Part shown: positions 26,622 to 38,538 of the stretch, piece after piece
Position numbering within the stretch: the stretch's first letter is position 1
Layout: each line of letters opens with the position of its first letter
From: Ulva prolifera
Lineage: Eukaryota; Chlorophyta; Ulvophyceae; Ulvales; Ulvaceae
NCBI GenBank assembly: GCA_023078555.1
Contig: CM041201.1
Span: 5,277,713-5,341,712 of the forward strand
Direction: 5' to 3'
DNA: 64,000 bases
Program-made: the position numbers and the translations under genes
The notes under the pieces: model-generated
Told to the model about the DNA's origin: nothing
What the model saw: the letters and a program-made list of their open reading frames with translations, nothing else
Database searches by the model: none

Positions 26622-27009
26622 ATGCGTGCCTCTGCGTCATTGCTCCAACACGTAGATACGCTTGTGCTCACACTTGAGAGAGGTTGGGCTGGGAAAGGAA
26701 AATATCTGGCTTTACTGAAGCATCTTGGTCTAACCAAAAGTAAAAAGGTTGTAGAAGTACCCAATACGTTTGAGTACCGAGCTACTGCTAAAAAGGTATG
26801 CAACCGCGGCTTGCCATGTGTGCTTCCAGAGGACTCTGACGGGCACAGGAATTCCCATAGTTGGGCAATGCAAGGTGACCAGCCTGCAGATCGAACATCT
26901 CCTGAGAATCGAGACACTAGAACAGCATAGATGCCGACTTGCAGCCGAGGCTGCACAGCGCATGCCAAGACCACCGCTATTGATCCACCATCCGCCTTCA
27001 CAAGGCTGA
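26622..27009 (+). CDS. Mitochondrial large-subunit ribosomal protein uL30m
   Basis: Two exons, 26,622-26,795 and 26,875-27,009, phase 0, intron 79 bases (aag|gtatgc to gcaag|gtgacc), giving 102 residues. The pattern LVLTLERGWAGKGKYLALL, LKHLGLTKSKKVV, VPNTFEYRATAKKV and LLRIETL follows bacterial and mitochondrial L30. That pattern is a beta strand, basic loop, GL-K helix, then the PNTxxxR block and final strand. It would sit in the 50S-type subunit of the mitochondrial ribosome. The length fits the family. A plastid location is less likely because plastid ribosomes generally lack L30. The gene is head-to-head with the CS-cyclophilin gene. Confidence 0.75.
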
Positions 27010-27418
27010 GGTATCCGCATAAGAAGCTTGAGTACTGTCGTCTAGGATCATGGAGCTTGGACAGGCTGCAGTCTGCACGCAAGAAATTATGAGATCTTGT
27101 TGGAAACGTCTACAAGACAGACTTTGTGTTGCCACGCAGTGGCTGACATCGGGAGGAGTTTCTGCAGTGCAGATATTCGATTCAGCTGCTTTGGTCAAGT
27201 GCATGCTTGCTGTGACGCAAACATTGTTAATTGCATAAGCTGGGTAGAATTACTTGCCCAATCTGTGGACGCTTGAAACGCTGCAAAAACATAGTATTGT
27301 GGGAAGCATGTAAGTGGAGACCGCGAAAGCATTTCATGGTCGAGGCGTTTGCCGGTTTGGCACAGAACTGGTGATGCTGCTGTGTTTGATGGCCCGGCAT
27401 TGAACAACTGTCTCGATC
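27010..27418. other. Convergent spacer between uL30m and MATE genes
   Basis: These 409 bases hold the 3' flanks of two genes that end towards each other. No coding signal. Confidence 0.6.
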
Positions 27419-30232
27419 TTACACTATACCTCCGGGAACAGAATTTCTTGACCCTTCACAAACAGCACTGTACTGATTCTCTGCAGGATCAGTGAGCAGC
27501 GGCTCCGTTAATGCGCTATGACTACGCTCACAATGATCCTGTACCTCGTACGATGGCTGCTCAGCCTGGGATGCGATCAGGTCCCTGGCTCGCAGTACCT
27601 CTTTGTCCCAGTCAATCGTGAATACCGAGGCCTGCATACATGGTACAGTGACTCGTGACCTGAGGACCCTCACCCTCGTTCTCTGCTAATTCGGTGATGC
27701 GCAAATGAAGTTGAGCTCAGCCCCTTTTACATGTTGTGATGAGATCGCTAAAGCATTGGCTCAGGATGCATATTGTAATCCTATCACACCGCCCGAACAA
27801 AGTGTTCAAGGGGCTGTGGTGTTCCGCCGTGGTCCTACCGACCTTAACGACCAGGGCATTGGTAATGCTTCTACAATGTGAGAAAGCCTTGATTGTGAGT
27901 GCATCCTCGTGATCATGATTGCTGCAGACCAATAACCATGTACATGAAACAATCGAGTCGCACCCCCATGACCAGCACTTGAAGGTTTGTAAGAATTGCG
28001 AGGGTGGTCCATATCCCTCGGACTTCCCAGCCAAGGTGAAATGCAAAGAGCCACAGCAGCATGGGGCCAACACACCAATATGTGACCACATATATTTGCG
28101 CGCCAAGGGCTTGTCGCCCTGTCCCTTGCAGTACTCCAGAGAGGGTGCAATTCAACCAGTCAGCAGGAACACCGACGGCGATCAGTAGGATGCAGTCCAT
28201 AAGTGATCTGCTTGCATCTGAGTGCAGGGGCAGCTTGGGCAAGAACAGGCGAGTCAGCAGCGCGCGACTGGGAACCAGGATGGCCAGCCACAATGCGATC
28301 ATGGCTGAGCAGACAGTTAAAGCAACTGCGATTGTTCCCTTGGCTGCGGTGGCATTGCCGGCCCCTGGACAATGAACATGTATCAGTACTGACTGGACTG
28401 GATGGCAGTATATATCGTATGAAGTCATGCAATGAGGTATCCAAATGAACTGAAGCACTTCATACTGCAGTCAGGTGTTCAGGGGCAGAGCGTGCCAAGC
28501 AAGTTTGATACACGTATCCGAACGCCTTGGCAAATCCCCAATGGCACCATGAAAGCTGATGCCACCAGCTGTATGCATACGCCCGTTATAGTAAGACTGA
28601 TGTGAGGCTGTGGAAGGATTCCAGCGACCAAGGTGCAGATTTCAAAAGCCCACCTGCATAAAATCACTGAGTATCACGGCAAGTGGACTAAGCAGTCAGA
28701 TACCGAGAAGATACAGAGATCGAAAGTGTCAAGTCGCACCATTCTAGACACAACATTGCCATGCTGGGGATTCCAAGCTGGAAGAATGTCCCCCATCGTT
28801 TGAATGCTTCGATAGAAAATCCTGACCACACTTGCCGCTTGGATGAGGTACGGGGCAAACTTCGCACATACAGTGCGCTCCAGATGGCCAGTACCACGAG
28901 AGCAAAGAGGTTGCTGGCGATGGTGGCAGCAGCGGCCCCACGAAGCCTCCAGGGCAGGGTAATAGTGAAGATGTGAAACATCAGGGGTGCCAACATCAAC
29001 GCTGCGATATTGACAATTGTGGACGGATAGACCACGTTCTGCACAGCTTCTGGATGTGTATGTCAATTGCATGTGGCATGGATGCAACAGAAGGCGACTG
29101 TTGACGACGTGCGATTCCGTTAAGACAGGGGTCCACGCGGCACCTTCAGAGGCACACACACACCCATGCAAAATTCAATTTCCCTCACGCCTGCAATGCT
29201 TCAGAAGGCGGAGTGGTGAACTATCTACTGGAGGAATGACTGCAACTTGCTGTAAATTACACCAAAAGGCAAAGCACCCGCATCAGTGAAGAGCATCGTC
29301 ATGTACAACGAGAAGAATGACGCTGCTGAAGCACAGGCAGGATAATGTGCTATAGTAAAGACGCACTTGTGAAGTAAGCCATTTTGTGATGCATTCTGCA
29401 AGAGCCGACATCACCAGCACCGGGCTGATCTGCAGTAGGTAAGGAACAGCCTGTGCAACAATGTCAGGACTTTGGCCCGCAAGCAGCAGAGCTGGCTCAA
29501 TGTAAGCCCAGAGCATGACAATCGGGACAGAGATAGTGACAGCTATCAGCATGCCGCGCTGCAGCACAATGCCGCATGTGCGATACTCCTGTGCTCCCCA
29601 AGCTTGTCCACACAAGGTGTCCATGGCCCCTAACAGCCCAATGACGACAGAGAATCCTGTAGGTCTGCCGCAGAACTTCATATCGTTGCGTTTGCCATAC
29701 GGTACCCTTTGAGCGCAGATTGTTCACAACACGGCATCTCGGCATGCCATGGGGAGCCCCAATGGGCCTTTGACCAATCTGGTCTTTGAGAGTAATTTGC
29801 TGACACACCTGCAAGGTTGAAAGTTGTCTGGGCCAAGATGGCAGGTGCAATTTCGTATGTCCCAAGCCTTGCAATGTATAAGTATGCCACCAATTGCACG
29901 CCATATCCGCACAGGTTCTGCGCCACCATCGGGAGAGCCAGCCGTAGAAGCCTGCAAATTGTGCGTCTTAACTCGCTTATGTTGTGAAAGTGGAAGCAGA
30001 GGTGGGTTAAACTTGTACAATTTCCAAGGAGGTTGGGACCCAGGCAGTGCACAGCCACGAGCTCACACATTTTCGCCTCCTCGGCAGCACTACCCGCAGA
30101 GACATGTCCATTAGAATCACCAGTTCCGTCCTGATCTTCTGAAATGGCTGCCATATCGTCTGGGCGTGTGTTGTTCTCGTCTCTGAGCTCCGTGGTCTCC
30201 CCCGTGGTCGGCCCACTACCGTCAAAGCGCAT
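27419..30232 (-). CDS. MATE-family multidrug/toxin extrusion transporter
   Basis: Seven exons, minus strand: 30232-30069, 29951-29809, 29656-29367, 29038-28740, 28653-28496, 28364-27964, 27631-27419; 1,668 bases, 555 residues. Phases agree throughout. It carries plant/eukaryote MATE signatures: LALPMVAQNLCGYGVQLVA at the first membrane segment, AMDTLCGQAWGAQEY, GIPSMAMLCLEWWAFEI, RVSNLLGAGNATAAKG and the WTTL-to-TIDWDKEV end of the last segment. MATE proteins export organic cations or metabolites in exchange for H+ or Na+. The first 54 residues are acidic and Ser/Thr-rich, and the last 60 form a hydrophilic tail with a PLL motif (EPLLTDP). Exon 5 ends at a GC donor (cttg|gcacgc); the frame closes soon after with no GT in between. 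Confidence 0.9.
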
Positions 30233-31474
30233 GTTGCCTTCAATCACAAAAGCATTGCGCCGGTGGGCGTAAGGCTATCAGTCGATCAATTTCTTGGCGA
30301 TTGTGTGCACACTGACTTGATCATGCGGCCTCCTCAGACGTCAGATAGTGGGCGCGTCATGTCGTCGGCGTGCGCAGCTTGCGAGTCCAACACCAAAGAA
30401 CTTTGGGCGGCAAAGAATGCCGGGGCTTCGTGATATAGATTACCAAAAGATGTGTCATCGTCAAACTGTTTCAAACAAGAGTTCGGCACGTCAGCCATGC
30501 CAGCCTCGATGGCCTGTCGCCTGGCACAATTTGACTGGTGCATGCTCTTTCGTGGGGTCGTATGCGTACCGCGTGTTTCGAAGCTATGAATTTGGAGAGC
30601 CAGGTTGCACCGCAATCGCCACGCACACGACAACAACAAGGCACAGGAATTGCAAGCCAATGCCGCCCTTCCATACACAGCACCCGTCGAGAGCATGCGG
30701 CTGGGGGTGCGGGGAGGGAGGGTTGGGGGTTGGGGGTGCGGGTCTGGGTACACGGGTGCAGCGCGAGGTGCGGGTGTGGGGGCCTGGTGAGGGTCGGGGT
30801 GGATTTCACTGGGGAGGGGGGGGCCTCCCCGGGGTTGGTATGGGTGGCTGCGTGTGAGCATGCCAACGCCCCGATGCATGCACGGCAGGAGATGTACACC
30901 CACGTCGAACCTGAACACGGCACCTAATCACAGCATGACAAACAGCCACCGAACACGCAACCGAACAACCACGCACCACACCCGCGCACCCGCCTGCTCA
31001 CCAATCACAAACACCCGCAGCCCTGGACCCTCACGCAAAACGACCCCGCCGCCCACGTGGCCACGGCGGCCCAAGCTTGCAGCCCGGCTGTCGCCGGCCA
31101 AACGTGCAAGTCGCCGTGCCCCCCCCCCTGCCAACCCCCAGACCCCAACCTACTCCCCCTTCCACAGTCGTCCCCCACCTCCATACCCACATCCATTCAG
31201 AGCAGCCGGGAGCGGCATAGCAACACAGCAGCGCCGTCATCCGCCAGCCTGCCCGGGCCAAAGAACGCCCAAGTCGTAGCACGCATGGGCTGTGTCTGGG
31301 AGCAGGAGCACGCGCAGGAAGTGGCCGCACGCGAGCCGGCGCATGGCGGTCGATAAAGCACCGGCGCCTGCGTCCGACGGCTGGCAAGCGAGGGGAAGGC
31401 GCCAGTGTGTGTATGGCTGTAGGCGGGGGTGGGTGCTGATGTGTGCAGTGGCATAGGTGTGCTAGTCTGTGTTG
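30233..31474. other. GC-rich repeat debris, no gene
   Basis: G-rich sequence at about 30,695-30,860 (between two gagcatgc copies at 30,690 and 30,857) and C-rich sequence at about 30,960-31,290 resemble retroposon bodies in opposite directions. They include the ggggggcctccccgg-type block. Neither has the family 3' terminus, so limits and class are uncertain. Confidence 0.4.
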
Positions 31475-32108
31475 CGTGTTACAAGGACGAAGCCGGAGGG
31501 GCCGGTAGCACCGCCAGGACAACCCAAAGCACGCGCCAGGAGAGCAACAGCCACCTCGAATCCGCCCGAACTCAGGGCCAAGTCACAACAAGCACCCGCA
31601 CACGGCACCCCGCCTCAGCCCGACAGGAACCCACTGAACACGCACCTACACACCCCCACACCACACCCACACCCACACACTCGTCCCCGCTCAACCCCCC
31701 ATCACTCGCACCCCCACGCCCGCACGCAACATGACCCCGCCGCCCACGCGGCCACGGCGGTCCAAGCTGGCAGCCCGGCCGGCGCCGGCCCAATGCGCAA
31801 GCCGCCGGGGGGGCTTGCCCCCCAGCCCCCCTGACCCCAACGCAATTCCCCAACCACAGCCGCCGCCCGCTGCAATCCCGTACCCAAACAGATCAGCCCT
31901 GAGCGGCGGAGCAACACGGCAGCGCTGTCATCCGCCGACCCGCTCAGGACAGAGAAAGCCTAAGGCCCAGCCCCTGCGGAATGTGTCCGGGCGCCGAGTC
32001 GCACGGGAGACGCGGCGCGCGGCCCAGAAAGCACCCGAGTCGCCGCCGGCGCCCGGCCAGGGAGGGAGGGGCGGAGTCGCCAGGGGCGGCGCGCCGCTCA
32101 GGCCGGAT
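31475..32108 (-). mobile_element. Retroposon I, 634 bp
   Basis: The minus-strand 3' end reads CGTCCTTGTAACAC at 31,475. Flanking direct repeats are GTCTGTGTTGC at 31,464-31,474 and 32,109-32,119. Its 5' end lies at the position corresponding to the coding stop of longer copies, so it is almost pure 3' untranslated sequence. This insertion is the exception to the upstream ACAC rule: its target is preceded by CAT, although the target repeat itself contains ACAC. Confidence 0.75.
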
Positions 32109-32119
32109 GTCTGTGTTGC

Positions 32120-32201
32120 ATGCCACGCAGTGCTGGTGGTTCGGTGGGTGTGTTTGTGCCCTGCGGTGCTACCTGCCTCTCTGTCTTTGTCCTTGTAACA
32201 C
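32120..32201 (+). mobile_element. Retroposon 3' end fragment
   Basis: It contains gcggtgctacctgcc and ends CTTTGTCCTTGTAACAC at 32,201. The left limit is approximate and no target duplication was recognised. Confidence 0.5.
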
Positions 32202-35200
32202 AACAGCCCTAGACCAGCCACGCCTCCCGCGCACGCCAGCATACCACACTGCGACACACCCACACCCGCACACATGCAAGTACCCACACTCGCATGCACC
32301 CAGCCCACCCTGCGACTCCTTCTCGGCCGACCCCACATAATCGCAGCCAGGGCAGCCAGACACTACCACACAGCACCACCCAGACACCGCCGGGACATGC
32401 AGGAGCGCCCCGGCGTCCAGCCTCTGCATGCCAACCCCCTCCCCCACACACCCGCCGCGTGGCGGAGCCGCACCTGATGGGCATGCAAACACCTGTGCCC
32501 TCCCAGCGCAGCCCGCCCATGACTGCAATCCACCGCTGTGGCGTGCCAGGGCCTTGTCACAGCCAGAACGACCCGGCGGCGAGGAAGCAAGCACCCATCA
32601 CGCCGGCAACCGGACAGAGCAGCGGAGTCAATCAGCAGAGACACGCGTACCGCGTGTGGCCGCCGCACTCCAGTGGCGCAGGTGCATCGCGTCAGCCTGC
32701 TGCATGCTGATGACCGCAACTGCGCATGCATAGCCACGGGCATCCAGCTCGAGGATGCACCCACCGAAGGCTGTCGGCCTTGGTAGGAGTCCAGTCCGCA
32801 CACAAAAGGTTTGTTCCTGGGAACAGTGCATGTACCCGAGACATCACAACCTGGCAGCGGGTGCTGCCTGTGCACAGCTCCGTGGGACTGGACACCGCAG
32901 TGTTGTGCGGGAGGTTCCCTGCTCAGTTCTGGCGTCTTGCAGTGCTGGCCCGGTGGGTGCGTGGTGTGGACACATCACGTGCTGAAGCTGCTGTGTCTGC
33001 TGCTCTGATTCAGCATGACCCTGTTTTGCGCGTGCGGCATGCGGTGCTCTCCCGATTACGGCCCGCGCGTGGAGTCTGCGTGTGTCTGCTTGTAGACTGC
33101 ATCTGCGGCGCGGCAGCATTCGTCTGCAGTGAGGCTTCGCTGGATCCAGGCACAGGTGAGGGCAGCTCTGCATGCCACACTGCTGTGGCAGCTTGGAGAA
33201 CGACCCCCTGACTGCGGAAGGCCCCGGCCTGCCCGTGGCACCCGCAGCACAGCAGACGGACCGCCGCGCAGCCCGCCCCGCCTGAAGCGTTTAACAACCG
33301 CACCAGGGACATGACAGCCGCCCCACGACCACCCCGGGCAGTGCAGCCTCCATTCACCCCCCGTGCTGGGCTGAGCCAGGTAGCCCGAAGGCAAAGGTCA
33401 ATCGGCAATCATTGCACCGAGCGGGCGGTGGTCCCAATGATGATGGATGTGCATTTACGGACAAAGCAACGTCCAAAAATTGAAACGATCCATCACTGCA
33501 GCACTCTTGACTTGCATCAGGGGTAGCATGGGACTGCCGGCCACCAGATAACAAGCCTTTCCTGGTTTGCCATCACTGCAACGGTTGTAACTGTGAGGGA
33601 TGCCTGCCCAGGAGTCACACCTCATCCACACAAACACCAGCTTCAGCACTCCAGAAGGCAAACAGATCACATAGGCTCACTGCATCAATGTATGCACAAA
33701 AAGCATGCTGGTTACGGCTTTGCAGCTCGGTCTAGCATATCTGAACAGTCACATGTGGTACACCTCTGCAGGTTCAGGGATGTAAGTACAGTACATGTCC
33801 AGGCAGGGTGTGGGCACCTGACAACACTCTGAGACCAAGATCTCTGGCTTCAGAGGTGTCTCGTATCAACCCATGAACTCCTGCTCAGTGGGAATTGAAT
33901 AGTCTATAAGGTGTTCCTCCATCAGCTGGCAGTGAACGATGCGACAACATAATTACATGTTACGCATGTCTAGCAGCGAGAGGGAGCATGCGAGATGGAT
34001 GCACTCGATTGATAAGCCCTAGCAACACATGTGCATATTTGATTCAAGTCATGCGTTCAACTTTGTTCAAAACAGCTAGCCCATTTATCTGTGTTGAAGC
34101 CATCTCAATATCAAAGCCATGCCCACATGACTGGAGGCTGTCCTGCCACACAAAGGCTTCAGACCTCGATTCCTCGGATGGCTGCATACAAACAGAACAT
34201 GATTGTGGCACAATGCAGAGGGGCAAACTTTTGACTCCTGATTGCGGGGCTGCTACAGCCAATGGCGCACAGGTCAAGACGGATTTCTATGGCATCAAAT
34301 CAGGGCCCATGAGCACGCAGTACATCGACTTGCAGCAACTTAGTTTTGCTGCTCTGCCAGGGAGTCATTGGTCTGACTTATCTGACTCCTTGCAGCAGAG
34401 ATAGGCTACATGCCGCATGAATTGCCAACTCGGACGAGCGGCGCTCCGCAGAGAGTATGGCTGTTCGAGATGTCATGAAACAGGATTGATTCTGATATAA
34501 CGTGACATCACTGATGTTAGAGCTCCGCCTACAGCCTGAGTGGCGACGCTGCTGGCCGTCCCACTTGCTCATCTGGACCCATTCATCCGCGAGACCACGC
34601 AGGTTGAGCAGACCGTCCTTAAGCGATCGCGAACATCAACACCAGGAGTACGAGCCAGGCTGACATCATAGACATAAAAATAACGTGTGGCACAATTCAA
34701 AGCTTCACCAAGTCACGGTAGCTTATGGCATGTTCTACCTGATGCATCCCTTGCTCCATGCTGAAATGCTCTACCTCAGTTAAGACAGTGTGTCTGAGAC
34801 TACAAACCAAAGAAGAGTTGACCATTTCTGGAATTGAGTGAATGCAAGTCGCGTGCTGCAGATAGCTGCCACAGGAGACGCAGTGACCAACCGTTGGCAT
34901 GTATGGACAGAACCGTCTCGGCGACAGAACCATTGTAGACCATTATATGGAGAGAACAGCGCTTTATGCTTGCGTTCGTACAGTCATTGCATGCCAGGGG
35001 AGGCATCTACCTTGTCGGTACTGTTGCTGCGTGTGCGAGTGGCGCAGGGGTCATCCTCTGCATGCCGTGTCCTGTACGACCGCAACAGCAGGGAAGAAGT
35101 TGAGATGCAGCCAGCGCGCAATTTCACCATCAGACCGGGATCAACTTCATGGCGTGGTTCGCATGTTTTGGGGGTGCTTCATGCAGCGGTCTGGTGCCAA

Positions 35201-35272
35201 TCGGGCAGTTGAAGTAGACATCGGTAGATAGAAGTGATCACTGACAGAAATTCGTTGCACCCGTTGAAAATT
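32202..35272. other. Repeat-derived and unassigned DNA, no gene supported
   Basis: 32,202-32,480 is C-rich like retroposon interiors. About 33,010-33,420 (minus) resembles 7,600-7,700 (for example PIDLCLRATWLSPAR against PIDFCLRAARLGPAR) and looks like LINE coding debris. From 33,420 to 35,272 I see nothing supportable; a 138-codon frame at 33,988-34,404 has no family resemblance. Confidence 0.4.
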
Positions 35273-35953
35273 ATGGCCCTACTCCTGTCTCGTTTTGGCC
35301 TTGTGTTGCGAGAAACAGGCCAAGCACTGGAACGTGTTGGCTATGACCTCGGCTGGGTTTACACCGGCCTGGAGCGCTATAGAGAGCACATCTATCGTAG
35401 TCAACCCCTATCTCCGGTTAATGGCTCGACACCAGCAGTGCACAAAAGCGCGTTCATCGCACCTAACGCCAACATGACAGGCAACGTTCAGATAGGCAAA
35501 GGCGCATCGGTTTTCTACAACAGCATTGTCCGTGGTGATGGAGCAGCCGTCATCATCGGGCAGGGCACAAACGTGCAGGACGGATGCACGATCTCCACGG
35601 TCAATGCGGGGGTAGGGCAAAACGAGACTCCTGTCAATCTCGGCGACAACGTGACTGTCGGGCATGCAGCCACCTTGAGAGGCTGCACCATTGAAGACGA
35701 AGCGCTGATAGGCATGGGGGCATGCGTCCTCGATGGGGCCAGAGTTGAGAGAGGCGGAATGGTGGCTGCTGGCGCAGTAGTGCTGCCTGGTACAGTCGTC
35801 CCCACTGGTGAGCTGTGGGGAGGGAATCCTGCACAACGCTTGCGAGGCCTGAAACCCGAAGAAGCTGCTTTCTTGCCACGATCTGCGTCACTGTACAGTG
35901 ACCTTGCCAAGCAGCACAGAATCGACTGTGCAGAGAGCAGCACAGGGCTGTAA
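35273..35953 (+). CDS. Gamma-carbonic-anhydrase-like protein (mitochondrial complex I)
   Basis: A single 226-codon exon. The start at 35,273 is chosen because the N-terminus (FGLVLRETGQALERVGYDLG) aligns with plant gamma-CA proteins. The left-handed beta-helix pattern is clear: AFIAPNANMTGNVQIGKGAS, VRGDGAAVIIGQGTNVQDG, LGDNVTVGHAATLRGCTIED, LIGMGACVLDGARVE, GELWGGNPAQRLR. In plants and green algae these proteins form a trimeric domain on the matrix side of complex I. Of the three zinc-binding histidines only His131 is kept; the other two positions are Ser108 and Arg136. It is therefore better called CA-like and is probably not an active anhydrase. No intron is seen, unlike its neighbours. 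Confidence 0.9.
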   Translation: MALLLSRFGLVLRETGQALERVGYDLGWVYTGLERYREHIYRSQPLSPVNGSTPAVHKSAFIAPNANMTGNVQIGKGASVFYNSIVRGDGAAVIIGQGTNVQDGCTISTVNAGVGQNETPVNLGDNVTVGHAATLRGCTIEDEALIGMGACVLDGARVERGGMVAAGAVVLPGTVVPTGELWGGNPAQRLRGLKPEEAAFLPRSASLYSDLAKQHRIDCAESSTGL

Positions 35954-36546
35954 GGCATGGTGTGTAGTTTCTCACGACAGATACTAGATCTCATCAGCGA
36001 ATGCTTGTCAAATTGCCTTACGCTGACAAGGTCGAAGCACGGTTTCACCAGGTCCATGGGGTTGTTCAAGACGGCTGCCAGGTCACCTGCACATGACAGA
36101 TGACAAGGTGGCACCTAGCGTTGAGCAGTGCCACGTGGCGTAAACAGGCAGATGGTGTCTGCTTTGTAACGCTATGCCTAGCCCGAATAGAGTGCGCAGC
36201 ATTGATGTGCAATGCGATATGCAGTCCATGATACTGAAAACAATGCAACAGGAAGCTGCTGACCTTACCGTGCCTTGTGGTACGTACTCGTCCCCAGTGT
36301 ATTCCATCAGATTGACAGAGGCGTCTCGCTACAGGCTGCGAAGCGCACATGGTAGCAGGGTGATGGGCATGAATCAGCGACATTGCCTGCGATCTGATTA
36401 TACATATCCCATCATCATTCAGAGGAATGTCATACGAAAGCACAGCATGCATATCGCATCACCAATATTCTCTATCCGTCTGAACAGTGCATCAGCTACT
36501 GTGAGGTGCATGTTGCCGCGTGTATCGCGGAGTGCAGACTCAAGTC
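35954..36546. other. Convergent spacer, no gene
   Basis: These 593 bases lie between the tail-to-tail gamma-CA-like and VOC genes. No coding signal. Confidence 0.5.
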
Positions 36547-36962
36547 TCATGATGCTTCGTAAAGGGACATCATATGGCCATCAGGATTCCTAATAGCTGC
36601 GACCTTGCCCTCACGAGCGAAGCGGATGGGCCCATCCATTTCTGCACCATGCGGCAGTATCTTCTCAAGAGTGCCTTGCAGATCTTCCACCTCTACGTTC
36701 AAGAACGGAGTGTAGCCTGTGCTAAGTTGAGCTTCCCTGTAAACACAAAATCCGATCAGTTTTGTATCACCACGTCACGGCCAACATGCCCATGTGCTGG
36801 GACACCGGACCCTTCTTGTCTCTTCAGTAGGATTTTTGTTGCACCAGCCTCCAGTTCAGCCCATGACTCGGTCAAGACAGCCACGCGAAACCCCACAAGG
36901 GAATAGTACTTCGCTGCTCTTGGCACATTGCGTTGCAATAGCAGAATACTCACCAAGGACAT
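36547..36962 (-). CDS. Small VOC/glyoxalase-fold protein
   Basis: Two exons, minus strand: 36962-36811 and 36736-36547, split codon GG|G, 113 residues, stop TGA. The order VSILLLQRNVPRAAKYYSLV, WAELEAGATKILL, GYTPFLNVEVEDLQGTLEKI, GPIRFAREGKVAAIRNPDGH and MMSLYEAS follows the single-domain glyoxalase/dioxygenase-like proteins of plants. Those share the vicinal oxygen chelate fold. Substrate is unknown. The start MSLVSILLL is chosen because it gives the first beta strand directly. The same spot reads ttg|gtgagt, a strong donor, so a longer N-terminus through an upstream exon is an alternative. A presequence is not evident. Confidence 0.75.
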
Positions 36963-37459
36963 CAGGCAGATCGCGCTGGGCTTGGCAAGCAAAGAGTACT
37001 GTCAAGGGCAGAGAACGCGGCAACGTAGTACTCGGGAGAGTTGGTGACTTACAGTAGCGCTAATATTTCTGACTGAGTTGAATCCGACAGCGAAAACATG
37101 TGCCGATGAAAGCTGTCCAGCGGTCACGGCCGGCAAGATTCAGATCTGCCGACGTGCCTGAAACACATATTAAAACCGAAGCGACGCTTTGTGAAACAGT
37201 GTATTTGTGACTTCTGGGCAGGTTCGGGCTCTGTATCGCTGCGGCCCGGTTGCATGAGGCAACAGGTCGACCTCAGCTGTCTGAGCTGAGAAGTGAAAAT
37301 TTGCACACTATGGATCGAAGAAGCTGACACGACAACTACGCCAGCACAACCAAAGGTCTATCGTGGTCATCCATTAATGGCCGTCAGGGCTGATACATGA
37401 ACTGCACCACGCCGTATTTGTGTTACCCTCTATGAATACCTGTGCGTTCCTTTGCCATC
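36963..37459. other. Spacer between two minus-strand genes
   Basis: 497 bases without a supported gene. It should hold the VOC gene's promoter and the coiled-coil gene's 3' end. Confidence 0.45.
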
Positions 37460-37971
37460 TCAATCGGCAGCTGTTCCGGTCATCACAGAATGATCAGCGT
37501 CGCAAAAAGTTTTGAATGCTTGTAGCTTGCATGATGCAGCCTTGGTTTTGGAAGCAGCGGCGGCAACAGCCGTTCCCAGCTCATGGACCGCGGCTTCTTC
37601 GATCTGCAAGGAGCACCCAGGCACATTATGTGTTCTGCTCAGCCTCTTCTCATGCCATGCAGCGATGAAGCCAAAGTACAAGCTCATGTGTCCATGTGTC
37701 GTCAAAGAGACGTGGTCAGTCGTGCTTGTACCTGTATGCTGTGCATGACCTCGGAGATGTGTTTCCGTGAAGCCTGCAGTCGCTGCATCAGGCATCGTGA
37801 TTCAGCCAAGCTTTGACCCTCCATATCTTGACACTCTTTGAGCTCAACTTGCAGAGTTTCGATCCTTGTGTCCAACAGCTCGATACGCTGGCTAAGTATG
37901 TGTGCTTTGCGTTCCGCCCGAAAGTGCAGATCCCAGCCGCGATCCAAGTCTTCGTGGGTACAATTATCCAT
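37460..37971 (-). CDS. Small coiled-coil protein, function unknown
   Basis: Two exons, minus strand: 37971-37732 and 37603-37460, phase 0 (cag|gtacaa to cttgcag|atc), giving 127 residues. Most of it is predicted helix with heptad-like spacing (AERKAHILSQRIELLDTRIE, LQVELKECQDMEGQSLAES, LMQRLQASRKHISEVM, then IEEAAVHELGTAVAAAASKT), without proline. No transmembrane segment or signal is visible. I do not recognise the family; its size would fit a small subunit of a coiled-coil complex. The start MDNCTHEDLDRGW is the first convincing Met, and further 5' exons are possible. It is head-to-head with midasin. Confidence 0.5.
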
Positions 37972-38538
37972 ACCAGATTGCAATTTGCACCGATTGAAGC
38001 TTATGTCTGACGAATAAGTAAGTATCCGCTCTACCAGAGGCGCGCATTCGTGTCGCCACGGGAGCTTGAAAGTCGTTTCCTGAACGCACCTCAGCACACG
38101 ATACGGCCAATCCAAATGCGACCTGAGGCACATGAACCATCGGTTTGAGCGCGTGTCTCGATTTGCATCGACTAGAAGTATGGCCTGCCCTGCATGTCTT
38201 CAACACATGCACAACGTGGCTAGAGGTCAACATGACCGACAACAGGATTTGAACGCGTTTAAACATGGTACAGCCACTTCAGATCCATAGCTCCATTGCG
38301 AAACACAGGAGCCCCCGCAAAATACATATAAGTCGCAGATTACACCATCAGGCTACTGATTGCGTTCTGTGGTATTTGTTGCGTCACCTACGCAGTCTAC
38401 AGCGCACCTGTTCAAATCCGGCAATCAGCGATCCCGACGTCCACAGGCGCAGCGGGTTCTTCAGGGCAGTCATTCTATACCTGAAGAATACGATTGCGAA
38501 GCTGAAGTTTGCGCTGGTGATTTGGCACAAGAGGTACA
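37972..38538. promoter_or_regulatory. Divergent promoter region of coiled-coil and midasin genes
   Basis: 567 bases between the two start codons. No TATA box is obvious. Confidence 0.3.

Noticed and set aside
33988-34404. 138-codon frame
   Set aside because: No family resemblance, no neighbouring exons, and composition like its non-coding surroundings.
38400-38430. B-box-like gttcaaatcc as a tRNA gene
   Set aside because: No A-box or acceptor stem upstream; it lies in the midasin promoter.
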